Source: Phalacrocorax aristotelis (taxonomy: Eukaryota > Chordata > Aves > Suliformes > Phalacrocoracidae). Taken from it: DNA of 64,000 bases. Shown piece by piece: positions 9,655 to 21,752 of this stretch. Below the pieces are notes generated by a model. It worked only from the letters and a program-made list of their open reading frames with translations. It ran no database searches and was not told the origin of the DNA. The DNA is taken from assembly GCF_949628215.1 (NCBI RefSeq), contig NC_134276.1, positions 14,163,690 to 14,227,689 on the forward strand, given 5' to 3'. Every line of letters starts with the position of its first letter. Within the stretch, counting starts at the first letter, position 1. The position numbers and the translations under genes are program-made.

Positions 9655-11187
9655 AATCGCCGGCAGGGATCCACCTGAGGATACTGAGGGAGCTGGCAGA
9701 GGAGCTCACCAAGCCACTCTCCATCATTTATCAGCAGTCCTGGTCACGGGGAGGTCCCAGATGACTGGAAGCTGGCGAATGTGCACCCCTCTACAAGAAC
9801 AGTCAGAAGGAGGATCTGGGGAACTACAGGCCTGTCAGCCTGACCTCGGTGCAGGGAAAGGTCATGGAGCAGATCATCTTGAATGCCATTATGCAGTACG
9901 TGTGGGACAACCAGGGGATTGGGCTCAGCCAGCATGGGTTTATGAAAGGGAGGTCCTGCCTCACTAAGCTGGTCTTCTTCTATGATAAGGTGACCCGCTT
10001 AGTGGATGAGGGGAAGGCTGTGGGCATTGTCTACCTGGACTTTAGTAAGGCCTTTGACACTGTCTCCCACAGCATTCTCCTGGAGAAGCTGGCTGCTCAC
10101 AGCTTGGACAAGTGCACTCTGTGCTGGGTTAAAAACTGGCTGGACGGCCGAGCCCAGAGAGTGGTGGTGAATGGAGTCAAATCTAGTTGGCGGCCAGTCA
10201 CGAGTGGTGTTCCCCAGGGCTCAGTGTTGCAGCTGTTCCTGCTCAGTGTCTTCACTGATGATCTGGATGAGGGGATTGAGTGCACCCTCAGTAAATCTGC
10301 AGATGACACCAAGCTGGGTGGGAGTGTTGATCTGCTGGAGGGCAGGAAGGCCCTACAGAGGGACCTGGACAGGCTGGATCAATGGGCCGGAGCCAACGGT
10401 ATGAGATTCAACAAGCCTAAGTGCCGGGTCCTGCACTTGGGTCACAACCACCCCATGCAGCGCTACAGGCTTGGGGAGGAGTGGCTGGAGAGCTGCCTGG
10501 AGGAAAAGGACCTGGGGGTGTTGGTTGACAGCTGCTGAACATGAGCCGGCTGTGTGCCCAGGTGGCCAAGAAGGCCAACAGCATCCTGGCTTGTATCAGG
10601 GAATAGTGTGGCCAGCAGGAGCAGGAAGGTGATAGTGCCCCTGTACTCGGCACTGGTGAGGCCGCACCTTGAGTACTGTGTTCAGGTTTGGGCCCCTCCC
10701 TACAAGAAGGACATTGAGGTGCTGGAGCATGTCCAGGGAAGGGCAACGAAGTTGGTGAGGTTTCTAGAGAACAAGTCGTATGAGTGGTGGCTGAGGGAAT
10801 TGGGGTTGTTTAGCCTGGAGAAGAGGAGGCTGAGGAGGAGACATTATTATTCTCTACAACTACCTGAAAGGAGGCTGTAGCGAGGTGGGGGTTGGCCTCT
10901 TCTCCCTAGTAACAAGTGATAGGACGAGAGGAAATGGCTTCAAGCTGCACCAGGGGAAGTTTAGTTTGGACATTAGAAAAAACTTCTTCACCAAAAGCAT
11001 TGTCAAACATTGGAACAGACTGCCCAGGGAGGTGGTTGAGTCTCCATCCCTGGAGATATTTAAAAGAAGGGTAGACGTGATGCTTGAGGATATGGTTTAG
11101 TGGTGGACTTGGCAGTGATAGTTTAGCAGTTGAATTCGATGATCTCAAGGGTCTTTTCCAACCTTAATGATTCTATGATTCTATGTG
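9655..11187 (+). mobile_element. CR1 LINE, 5'-truncated
   Basis: This copy begins inside ORF2 near 9655, the usual 5' truncation of CR1, and ends in a tail of ttaatgattctatgattctatg at about 11165-11187. The 3' UTR text before the tail (gaattcgatgatctcaaggg, cttttccaacc) differs from that of the copy at 1-1104, so the two belong to different CR1 subfamilies. No clear target duplication is visible, as is common for CR1. The 3' half aligns well by eye to ORF2 of the other copy. Confidence 0.94.
9660..11100 (+). pseudogene. CR1 ORF2 remnant with most of the reverse transcriptase domain
   Basis: Protein text runs from GIHLRILRELAEELTKPLS (about 9666) through [20 protein letters not shown] (about 9820-9880) and [15 protein letters not shown] to the RT core. 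The first catalytic motif, [14 protein letters not shown], is intact (Asp codons 10038-10040 and 10056-10058). The second reads SADD (10296-10307), so both Asp are kept but the aromatic residue before them is Ser. [12 protein letters not shown] is present. The frame 9849-10538 is open for 229 codons and ends at TGA 10536-10538. The C-terminal part (10554-10880, then 10885-11100) needs one more frame change. The endonuclease domain is absent through truncation, so the copy cannot move. Confidence 0.92.
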
Positions 11188-12633
11188 ATGAAGTGTCAGC
11201 AAATTCACAACAGCGTTTGAGCTTTAGTTTTGAGGTCTGTTAAATAATTTCAGTGGGACAAATCTTTAGCCTGACTCATTATGAAAGAAAGCATGGTGCA
11301 TTAGAAGTAGCCTCCAAAATGCCAAATGCTGGCTTCAATATAGCTGATAGAAGTTAAAACACAGGCAAAATTATCCAGACCTTTCTTAGAGAAGGAGAAA
11401 ATAGGGCAGCACAATACTGCTGCGTGACAAATCGTTATTCAGGAGGCAGCTTGATGAGGGCAGCTTTATAGGTAGTTTAGGGTTAATGATGTTTTATTTT
11501 TAGATTACTATAGTTGCCTTTAAATTTGGAAGGTACCCAGATGGTAATTTGAACATCAAAATAAATAGCTCTTACAAAAACAATCTGTAAAAAATGGGTA
11601 AATTTAATTCCATGTTGAACTTATTGGCACAGAACTCTGAAACTATCAGATGAAAAGTGCATCTAAGCTTTGATTTTTGTAATTCAATATTTGGAAGTAG
11701 TAAGGGAATGACTCTATTAATAAAATTAATGTTGATTTGGCAGCAATTTTCTGATTGCCTTCTTACTGGTTACTTTTTCTACTTCATTTTATGGTACTAA
11801 GGAAGCTCAGGACTATGTCTGAGGTAAACCCGAGACTGAGCATAGAGAAACTCTGACTATTTCTAATCTGAAGCCAGTACCAGTGTTGGGACTGAGTTTG
11901 TAGTTTCCAGTTGTGAACTCTGATTGACTTTGGTCAGTCACTTTGATGAGTGCAGCTGATAATACCCTCATCTTGTAAACAGTGGTCTATGAGCTTATGT
12001 GGCACATGAAAATTCATTTTTATGCCAACTTCACCCTATTCAGGTCTGTAAGAGTAAACGCATGAATAGCACCTGCAGGAAAAAAAATTTATGAACCATA
12101 AAGCACTGAAAGGTAATTAAAATTCAGATCTGTCTGAAAAAAAAAAAAAGATTACTGTAGTACCACATTCTGCCAAAGTCCTCATTAGGGTTTAAGCAGG
12201 TTTTACAGCTTTTCTGCTATATCTGTGTCCTGAACAAGGTATCCTGAGTATCTGAATTACTGACACAAAATGAACTTCATGTCCCCAGAGGTCATCCTGC
12301 CTATTGCTGTGTTGTTGGTTTTTTGTTTTTTTTTTTTTTTTTCAATTCTTCTCAATTTGGTCTGTATTTTTTGAGCAAGCCTTGTGAAATCCCAATGTGG
12401 ACCTGTTTTTGAAGTACAATCCACAGTACTGACTTGTGAATAATGCATTGTGCTCTGCACAGGCAGGTCCATAAAAACATGCTTGGAACAAGTAAAATAT
12501 TCAGGTCAAATCAAAACAAAATATTCAATTTTTTCAAATACTTTTTGCTTTATATAAAAATGGAAGAAAAAAATGGAAGAAAGGTCATATCTCCTTGAAA
12601 ATTTGCAACATTTTTACCTTTTCAAGTTTTTAT

Positions 12634-12654
12634 CCCCCCCCCCCCCCCCCCCCC
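12634..12654. repeat. Poly-C tract, 21 bases
   Basis: An uninterrupted run of C sits between 'tttttat' and 'aagtgctg'. Such tracts are unstable and prone to sequencing length error. Confidence 0.9.
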
Positions 12655-14989
12655 AAGTGCTGCAGACATGGACACATATTTGTAATTTCTTTGTTGTTGT
12701 TGTTGCCAAATAACTGATTTCCACTGGGTTTTTTCTTCAACTCTAAAAGTCTTGTTTTATTTTTACCAGGATGGAAAAATCTTCCTTAACCAACTTGAAA
12801 TCCTCCTTCTGATTTTCTTTGCATCTTCCTTAGTGTGTTTCTATACTCTAAAATAAAACTTTATTAGAAATACTCTGATTAATATAAAGAAAATATATTT
12901 ACCCCCATAGTACTTTCGCCTTCCCAATTTTCCTTTCAAAAGTATCCCCTTTTACTCTTTAAGGACAATGAGGACTAGACTCCCAGATTAAGTAAATTTT
13001 GTATCCTGATAAAATTATGGTATAGTTATGGTACCCACCTCAGTTCAGGTGTTATTCTGGACTCTCCCACTGCAGTCCTAGGTCCCAGCCCCCATCCACA
13101 TACTTTTCCCCCTTTATCCTGAATTATGGGACTTCAGCTCCAGCTACCTCTCTGCAGAACTCTGACCTGAGAAGAATATTAGTCAACCCCAACAGGGCAA
13201 GACAGAGACATATAAAGATTCCACAGAAAAGCTAATTTCTTATCAAAACTGTGTAATTAACCTAGAGTATCAACACAGTTGACAACGCAGAAGTTTTAAT
13301 AAATTTCTGAAACAGTCCCATTCCTTTCTGCACACCAGGTAGCACCAGGAAGAAAAGTTTCACAAGTGGAGCAATATTTGATGTAGCTTTATGCAGGTGT
13401 TATCCAGAGATCTCCGAGACAGCAGATCTTGGCGTTTGTCACTGAAAACTAGAAACTTTCAAACTTACAATTTGAGATCCTGCTATCACACAAATAGGTT
13501 TGCATTGTACTCTCAAAGGGCTTTTTCCCTTCCCCCCCCCAAAAAAAAATTTGATTATTTCTTCCTTTCACGCACAAAAAGTGTTGAGTTGAAAAAGGAA
13601 GATAGAAAGTGTAAAAAGTCTGACAGTTTAACAGAAGCCTTGGAAGAAAGTCACAGGATAATTTAATAGTTGTTTTCTTTAAAAGACTGTGTAGAAAATG
13701 TCTGTTACTTTATTTATATTTTACACACTGAACGAGCTTTTCTTTCTGTCTTGAAAGGCTCTGTCTGAGAACTTCCAAGGTTGAAATATTGCAAGGAGAA
13801 AAAGAATGCAGTGAATAGTAAACCTCAAAACTTCAGCATCTATCAAAGTTATCCTCTCTGGAAGATAAGACAAAAGTCCACAAAATTATATCCTGTTAAG
13901 CAGTAAAGTCCAGATCTGTCAATCCTAAAAATAACCAGAGGAAAACTTCTATACAATTTTTGTTTAAGAATTCACAGAAAGACTTTGTGAACTTCTTCAA
14001 TATTGCCTAACAGGAAAAAAAAAAAAAGAAAATGGTAAATTCTCAAAAAATTTGACATGTAAAGCACCTTAGCAGGCAGTAACCACAAAAGCAAGGTATA
14101 AAAAATTCTGTATTAGAACTAGATATGGTATGTTTTTCTCTACATCTGAAATCACTACAGACATTAGATGTTTGGTCATTATGCAGAAGGGTATAGTGCA
14201 GGGAAGAATAGAGAATTTCACTTAAGTGAGGAGGGAAGAAGGAGGACAAGCACTGTCTTATAAACCAAGCATCGCCTGTAACACGGGAGACATGTAGCTA
14301 GCCTGCTTCAGAACAGAGAAGGACTTAGACATGGGGTTTCCACATCCTAACTTAACAGCTCAAGCACCTAGGTGCCTGTGAATTGTAAGGCAAGCTTGTC
14401 TTTTACAAATAGCCTATGGTCTCTCTGTTTTCTAAGTCTCCAAGTCTGAAAATATTACAAAAGGGTTGTGGTTGGGTTTGAGAGTCAGGGTGGAATTGTT
14501 TGGGTATTTCATTTCATTTTTTGAACATTTAGCAAAACCAGTTCTCTGCCAAGAATGAGAATAAAGGAGCTCCTGAAAGGCCTAAGCATCCATTGGAAAA
14601 AAGGAAGTGATATGAGTGTAGGAAAAAAATTAAGCTTATCTGTTTAGTGTCATTCCTAAGGTAATCACTATGGGTAGAAATCACAGATACAGACAAGTTA
14701 TCTCAGCTCCTGACAGCTTTCTGAAAAGAATATAGCAGTAGCACTAATTTAGGTATTCCTGCTTCCCTTAGACACAACTGGTTTGTGCTGGGTTGAAAAT
14801 GGAGCTTTGTCCAGGGTGTAACACAGCTGCAGGGGGCAGGGAACAGCAGAGAGCAACAGAAGTCAGGAGTGGGTTGAGGAGCTGAATAGGGCAGAGCCAG
14901 AGCCAAGTGTGCAGTAGCGATTGTTAAATAAACAAAACCTACAGTTTGCTAAACTTTCACCCCAGCAATCAATTAAGACACTGTCTGAA

Positions 14990-15050
14990 AATGGAAGGGG
15001 AAGAGGGTGGAGTGGGAGGGAGGAAGGCAGGAAGGAAAGAAAGAAAAAGT
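14990..15050. repeat. Polypurine tract (GA-rich)
   Basis: About 60 bases are almost all A and G (ggaaggggaagagggtggag, then ggaaggcaggaaggaaagaa). Mirror-type purine tracts can form triplex DNA. I see no gene link. Confidence 0.7.
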
Positions 15051-18000
15051 CTTCTCTTTTTCTGTCTTTCCTAGGGCCTTTGCGGAGTCTCTCTGCAGGG
15101 ACATGGCATTTACTACACCAGATCAAGGATCAGTTCTACATCCTATGTTAGAAAGTGACCAATTCTAAATGCTTTGTAGAAAGGGAGTAAAGGATTAGAT
15201 TATGTCTCCAAAGTTCTCAGTTTATCTCTACATACCTCTCTGGCAATGCTGTTTTCATCACCTCAAGCCAACATCCTCTCAGAAAAATAAAGAGGTTAAA
15301 AACTAAGATGGTTATATAAATTGGGTTTTTATGCTCTCCCATCATGAATGCTGAGCTTATAACATCCAAGACATGTTAAAAAGGCATTTCCCTTTTTAAG
15401 AGAATGCTTAAAATTTTAAGTAAGCATACAACTTCATGAACTGTACCTAGAAAAAGAAACCATATCGCAAAATTTTCAATATGACTGCTGATAAAATTGA
15501 ATGTACAGAATACCTCAGTTGTACTGTAAAAAGCACATACATGTCTTTTTGACATCCATTCCTGTGAGCAAGTGAAGGGGGCAACAATGTCCATGTCTCA
15601 TCATTTTCAAATGCACTATAATTTTCTGACATCTCATGGAGAGTTTTCCATGATGTTTTGGACACAGATTCAGGCCTAGTAGAGTATTGCTTAATTCAGA
15701 CAGCATGTGAAAAATCTGTCTAAAGCTCCATTGTAATTTTTTAGTACATACTTTTCTTGGGAAATATTTTAATGTCTTTTAGAGTAGAAGACATGAACAT
15801 TATCAGGTACCTGAAAAGCATAATTTCAGACAGCCAAAATCAGACAGGCAGTCCAAAAACCTGTTAATAAAAGCCTCTGCCCCTTATACAAAGGGAAGAG
15901 GATTCAAAACCGCTGGATAGCTAGAGGAATCTTGTTAAACTATACTAGGTTTACTCTGCTAGGTTCTTGACTATGAAGTTTTCCACGGAAAGGATGCTCA
16001 CAGAGCTCATTGACGTTAGCACAATGCCTGATATCTTTAGAACAAAGTTGCTATGTCAGCGTAAAGTATCATTAACAGCATTTTATATTCTTTAGCTTCA
16101 GTGATGGAGCTGTTCTTTTCAGAGCAGAGGGTCCTTTATAAAATTATCACCTGGGAGATATTAATCACAGATGTCCTTTGGATATATAGATTATGTGCAG
16201 AACAGCCGTGCCTGTATTCATAAGCATACACTCTTAAGACCACACATTTCATGATCCGCTGATGTTTGCAATAATGCCGCAGTCACTGCAGGTGACATCA
16301 TGGCCTTGATAACAGCTTATAGGGAAAGGGTGTTTCTATCTGATAATGTTGTTCAGCTTCAGAAAAAAATTCCATGACAAAGCTGCAGTGCTGTTTCCCA
16401 AGTGACTCCTAAGGCTAGCTTCTGTAAAAGTTGGGAAAGAGAAAAATTCCAGATTCTGAACATTTTAAATAGCTGCTTTTTGACTGCTCAGTTCAGCTTT
16501 ATCCAAGAGCTTCTTTATGGCCATTATCAGTCTGCGGGAGAAGCATGGGGAGAAAGGAAGGAAACCTTGATCATTTTCCTTAGGCACTTAATACTTTAAA
16601 TATGCTTGTCTCATCAGAAGATGTGAGGATTTTTCCTTATTTTTTGTGCCATGGCTTCATTCTCTCAGATAAATTAAAATGCCATGATGGCCTGGAATTG
16701 TCTGAATTCTCTGTTTTGGACCATTAGGTCAAGTTTATCTTTCCCTATTCTCTTGTTGATAATGCATTTGGTTCTGACTTTACCCTATATCTTTGACTTT
16801 GTCCCCACTTTATTATGCGTTAGAATCCCAAATTCTCCACTAACCAGAAACTGGAAGAGAATTGTCATTATTTAACACCTGATTTTTAACTCAGATTTAA
16901 AAATAAATTAAATATTACAGATTATGTTTGGCTGGTTGAAAAACAAACAGGTTCACTTGACTAGTCCTAAGACTAATGTTTTGTGCAACTATGACTGTCT
17001 ATGAATGTTTTGTACTGATCTCCCTTCAAATCAGAAGTCCCATAGACTCCTGGTTTGGCTTTTGGACCAGTCCACCTATCAGCATCAATATCCTTTATAT
17101 TAATATATTTTCTGAGATATTTTGTGTGTATGTAGTTTTGTTTTTTTAACAGGATAAATTTAAGTATATCTGAATTAAAGTCTCTGCCCTTGCACATATA
17201 GATGTTAAGGTCTTACATGTTCTGTTAAAGCTGGGTGTGCTAAAGAACATCTGATGCTATGCTATCATGTAAAACAGGAATAGGTGAGGGATTTTCCATC
17301 CTCCAGAAGATCCTGCAATTTCAAAACCTTGAGCAGTGAGCAGTGGGATGACCTACAGACTTCACAAATTTTTAATGAAAAATGAAATCTTCCAGAATAA
17401 AAACTCCAGTTCCAGAATTTGACTTTGCATTTGCATAAGCATATACACAGGTATGGATTCTAAAGAACTGTTGAGGTTAAAGGGGAGAACGCTGGAACAA
17501 TTGTTCTCCAGTTTGTAAGTTTTGTTTGCTTGCTTTTTGTGCTAATGTTGAAAACTGTCATATTGAAACCAGCCAAAAAAACCCAACCAAACAAAAAGCT
17601 CCAAACCCAGCGCCAGATTGAGGCAAAAAGGGCTGATTGTAAAGCAAGAAGGTTTTTCTTTGTTTTAAATCTGAAAGAACAAATGAACTAAAATGTACTG
17701 CTAGTGTTTTAAGCTTTTCTAACAAAAGAAGCTATGCTGTAAAGATTTGATTTAGAGCATAAATCTTTCTGATAATGGCTTAGATTGCAGGTGAAACAAT
17801 ATTCTAATAACTCATATTTAGAGGGCAAACTATAAGTGACCTCTGGAGTCTTAGTCAGCACCAAGCTATTTACCACAGCAAGGACAAACCAGCACCTGCA
17901 GTCCTCTGCTCCTGTAAAATGTCTCCAGAACTGTCAGTGGTCCCTTTGGCCACTTCTAAACAGACCTGCAGGTGTAGGCTGGAGTGCCTTCTCATGCCCA

Positions 18001-18376
18001 AAACATAGAGATAAAAGATACGACCAGCACCCGTCTGACTTACACACCTGAATTTTCTTTCCTATGAAAATCACATTACGGGAGGCAGGGAGAAGAGAGC
18101 AATTACTGACATGGTGCTCCTGGAGCCCCAGTTTGTTATGTACTCTTTCTGTACCCCTGGAAAGAACCACCACAAATTTATAACTGGTACCATAAATACA
18201 GGCAGTGAATGCACACACAGAAAAAAAGGTTTTGCTCCTAAATCATATCTCTCACCCTTAGCCCAAATGTTAATATTATATTGCAGTATTAAGTCTTTAA
18301 TTTACTACAGTAATTGATAATTTGATACAAGGATGAAAAAATTAAGCAAGTAAAACAAACAAGCAAATGAACACTA

Positions 18377-18573
18377 TTTTACTGTGGGGGTGGTCAAACA
18401 ACTGAACAGGTTCCGAGATATGTTGTGAAGCCTTCATCCTTGGATGTTTTCAAAACCCAACTGGACATAGCTCTAGGCAACCTGCACTAGAAGACGCTGC
18501 TTTGAGCACGAGATTGGACTAGATGATCTTCAGAGATGCCTTCCAGCCTCAGTCCACGATTTCGTGGTTCTGT
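18377..18573 (+). mobile_element. CR1 3'-end fragment, old
   Basis: Text such as ctgtgggggtggtcaaacaa, tggatgttttcaaaacccaa, ctggacatagctctaggcaa and gattggactagatgatcttc matches the CR1 3' region, ending in a worn tail (gatttcgtggttctgt). It covers the end of ORF2 and the 3' UTR only. Divergence is clearly greater than in the two large CR1 copies. Confidence 0.85.
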
Positions 18574-21500
18574 AAATATCCTCCCTTTGTCTACTGATCA
18601 GAATGAAAACCACTTCTTTCAGATTCTCAGTGATTCAAAGATATGTATGCAGAATAATTTCCAGGTATGCATCCATTAGCTGGACAGATGTTTCAGGTAC
18701 TCAGCATCTTGCAAAATTGGGCCTTCCGATCTTAATTTTGCAATTGTGTTTCTTATAGTACATGCAGAAGATTATAGACTCATTATCTTCCTCTACTTTC
18801 TTTGCTGATAATAGTAATGTCTTAAAAAGAAGCCCTTCTGGCAGACCTGAGCAGAAAGTATACATGTTGTGCCCAAGAGTCTCTCATCCGAAATTTAAAC
18901 ATATATCTTTGTAATAAAACAGGATAATTTGAGAACACATAATGATTTTTCTTGGTCGAGTGGGGAACAAATCCCAGAATGTTCTACCAGACTATTGGTT
19001 AAGAGATTCCTGTTTTGAGCCTTCTTTGGTACCCTTGATGGTGTTTGTCTTCCACTGAAAGCAGGGGTCAGATAAATGAATGTAGTTGAGTGACAAACCA
19101 AACAAAAGTGTTAGGTGTCTCAGGTTAATAAGTGGACCACTAACAACTAGCTCGACCTACCTTACTAGGGTTAATATAGTGGTCTTTGTGCTTTATTTAT
19201 TTGTTTATTTATTTAGGTTTTTCTACTCTGTTACTCTCACACTCGCTAGGAGAGTGAGCAATCCTTCTCCAAAAGATTTCTCCTGAAGAATATTGTTGAT
19301 TTTCACCAAAAATTTAATAAAGCCAAACTGGAGCAAACAGAATGTGCCAAATGTACACACCCTTGTACAGCCTATTCATGAGGAGGAATGATACAAACAT
19401 GTCAGAGTCTAGCTCATTTTTACAATGCACATCCAAGTTTTCTCATGGGCATGCAAGTGTTGGAAAGACATCAGGCACCAGTCCACATACCTATAGAGTT
19501 GTCATGTATTCTGTATCTCCAGTTGTTTTCCTCATATTTTTTTAAAGAAGCACTTGCTTTCACTACATCTCAGGTAATTCACCATGAGTTTAGTCTCCTC
19601 CATAGTTTTCTTTTTTTTGAACAGTGGAGGAGTTGTTACCCTTTCAGTCTTTTAGTTTTCCAGATAGTTCTCTTAAAGCTGCATTAAGTGTTTTAATCTG
19701 AGAAGATGCAAACGATCCTAGTGATAACTACATGATTTATCTCCCTAATAGGTACAAAAGAGACGCCAGTGATCTTCAACCCCTTTCATACGTTTGATCA
19801 TTGAGTATATGGTAAAACCTGTTGTTCTTTATCCCTATAATGCTGGACAACTTATTGCTACATGAATGAAACTTGAAGTAATATTGTGTCCTTTAGAAAG
19901 CCAGAGTGCTTTCCTGGAACTGTTATAGAAATTCTTTGCAACTGAAGTCAGGAGAAAAATGAGGAAAACTGTTCAAATCTAGATTTCCCAGAACCTTTTA
20001 CTTGTAAACAGTGGGGCAAACCCCTTGGCAACAGCCACAGGTGCAGCAGTCTTTCAGACAAACCATGTTAAACAGTTCTGTAATGATTTAAGTTCTTTAG
20101 ATAAGCAGCAAGATCAGTCCCAGCTGAGGCACAAAATTGCAGCTAGTCCAGAGACCTAATTTGAACTGGTTTGATATGTTGAGCCTGAAAAACATTTTTC
20201 TCAGAGGGGTCACTTTTGTTGTTGAAGGAATTGAAGTTTTTTCTCTTATTGGTAAGAAACAGAAGGGAGAAAGGACAAGTCTCATTCCAGAAGCTTCTCC
20301 TCACTATGCCAACATATTAACCGAAATCAGAAGATGGATAGCTAAATTACACCTGCCTTTTCCAACTCAGTAACAGCTACTTTCCTTTCAGGGTTTCAGA
20401 AGAGATGAGTACACCCAAGAGGTACCATTTTCACATGTTTAAATTTAGAAGTCCACGTCTGCACTCACTGTGGTGATAGATTTACTCTTGCTTTCTTGTG
20501 TATATCAACTTTGTAAGAAGGTCCTTTCACCTCAGAAAATAGTGGTAGACGGTTTCCATAATCTCTCTGTAAAATTACTGGAGAAAGGTGAAATTTTCCA
20601 GGGCATTTCATAATTTGGTGGAATTTCTCACTTTCTATCATCTATGTAGAGAGCCTAAGGAGATGCAAGATCCAATTGAACACCCAAATTTGGAGAATTT
20701 ATTTAAATATGTCCTTCTCTACATATGTACATACTCTGTGAGTAATCAAAGACCAGCTAAAAGAAGCAGACCAGTGAAGACTATACAGAGTGGTGCCCTG
20801 AATGAAAGAAGACAATCTTCAGCAAGAGCAGGCCATTGCCAACAGCAAAACAGTCTGTCACACCCACAACGCTGTATTCTTCCTATGACAGAATGAGTGG
20901 CACCAAAATATCATGGGCAAACCTATCCATGTGGTAGTCACCCAGTAAACTGGGTATTTTCAAGGTTATCTGTCATTCTGGAGACTGCAACCTTATCAAA
21001 CATATAGAAATACAAAAATAAAGAAAAAGCATTCAATATAATTTCAAAGGCATAAGTAAATCCCCATGAGGGCTTTCTTTGACAATTGATACCTTGCACG
21101 GCTTGCAGAGATCTGTCAGTACATGTTGCCTCATGTTTGTATATTAGATTACTATAAGAATTAATCATCACATCCCCTACCTAAATCCATAATCTTGTAT
21201 TTGTGATTGCACAATTATTTAACATCATAACAAATCATATTATTACAGTGTGTTATGATTCTAAGTGAGAAATAAGTGGCAAGAGATGGGAATTTTTAAA
21301 GGAAGAAAACAGTCTTTAAAGATAAGAGGCCAGAGAGAAGATGCTTGTAGCAGAGCAAACAACATGTAACCAGAATTGTCAGCTTTCTTCCACAGGTGTC
21401 ACTGATTCATTTTCCTTGTACAGTTCGCTGGAATTTACCTGTTTGTCTTGTTCTTAATCCCTCAAAAGCTGAGATTCATACTGTTTTTTCAGTTTTGCCG

Positions 21501-21659
21501 CTTTTCACTGATCCACAAGTGGGGACAACTTGTTCTGATGGAAAGAATAAACCTGTGCGAACAATGTGGTTTTTGTATGGGATTCTTCTTTATTTTGTGA
21601 ATACTTTTACTCCTGAAAGCACTAATAAACAGGGATGACATATGGTCTCCACTGAAGTA
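18574..21659. other. Unique AT-rich stretch
   Basis: A TTTA repeat lies at about 19192-19216. Otherwise I see no repeat, gene or RNA that I can support. Confidence 0.5.
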
Positions 21660-21752
21660 ATAGAATCATAGAATCATAGAATGCTTTTTGTTGAAAGGGA
21701 CTTTTAGAGGTCATCTAGTCCAAATCCCCTGCAGTGAGCGGGGATATCTTCC
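21660..21752 (-). mobile_element. CR1 3'-tail fragment, minus strand
   Basis: The start agaatcatagaatcatagaa is the reverse complement of the CR1 ATTCTATGATTCTATGAT tail. It is followed by ttgaaagggacttttagagg and tcatctagtccaaatcccct, the reversed CR1 3' UTR. Only about 90 bases are present. Confidence 0.9.

Larger units (their letters stand above)
11188..18376. other. Unique AT-rich stretch with simple repeats
   Basis: I see no gene. Simple tracts: T17 at 12326-12342, C21 at 12634-12654, five TTG units at 12691-12705, C9 followed by A9 at 13532-13549, A13 at about 14014-14026, and a polypurine run at about 14990-15050. Open frames of 60-90 codons occur on both strands but show no domain, no family resemblance and no convincing splice context. 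Confidence 0.55.
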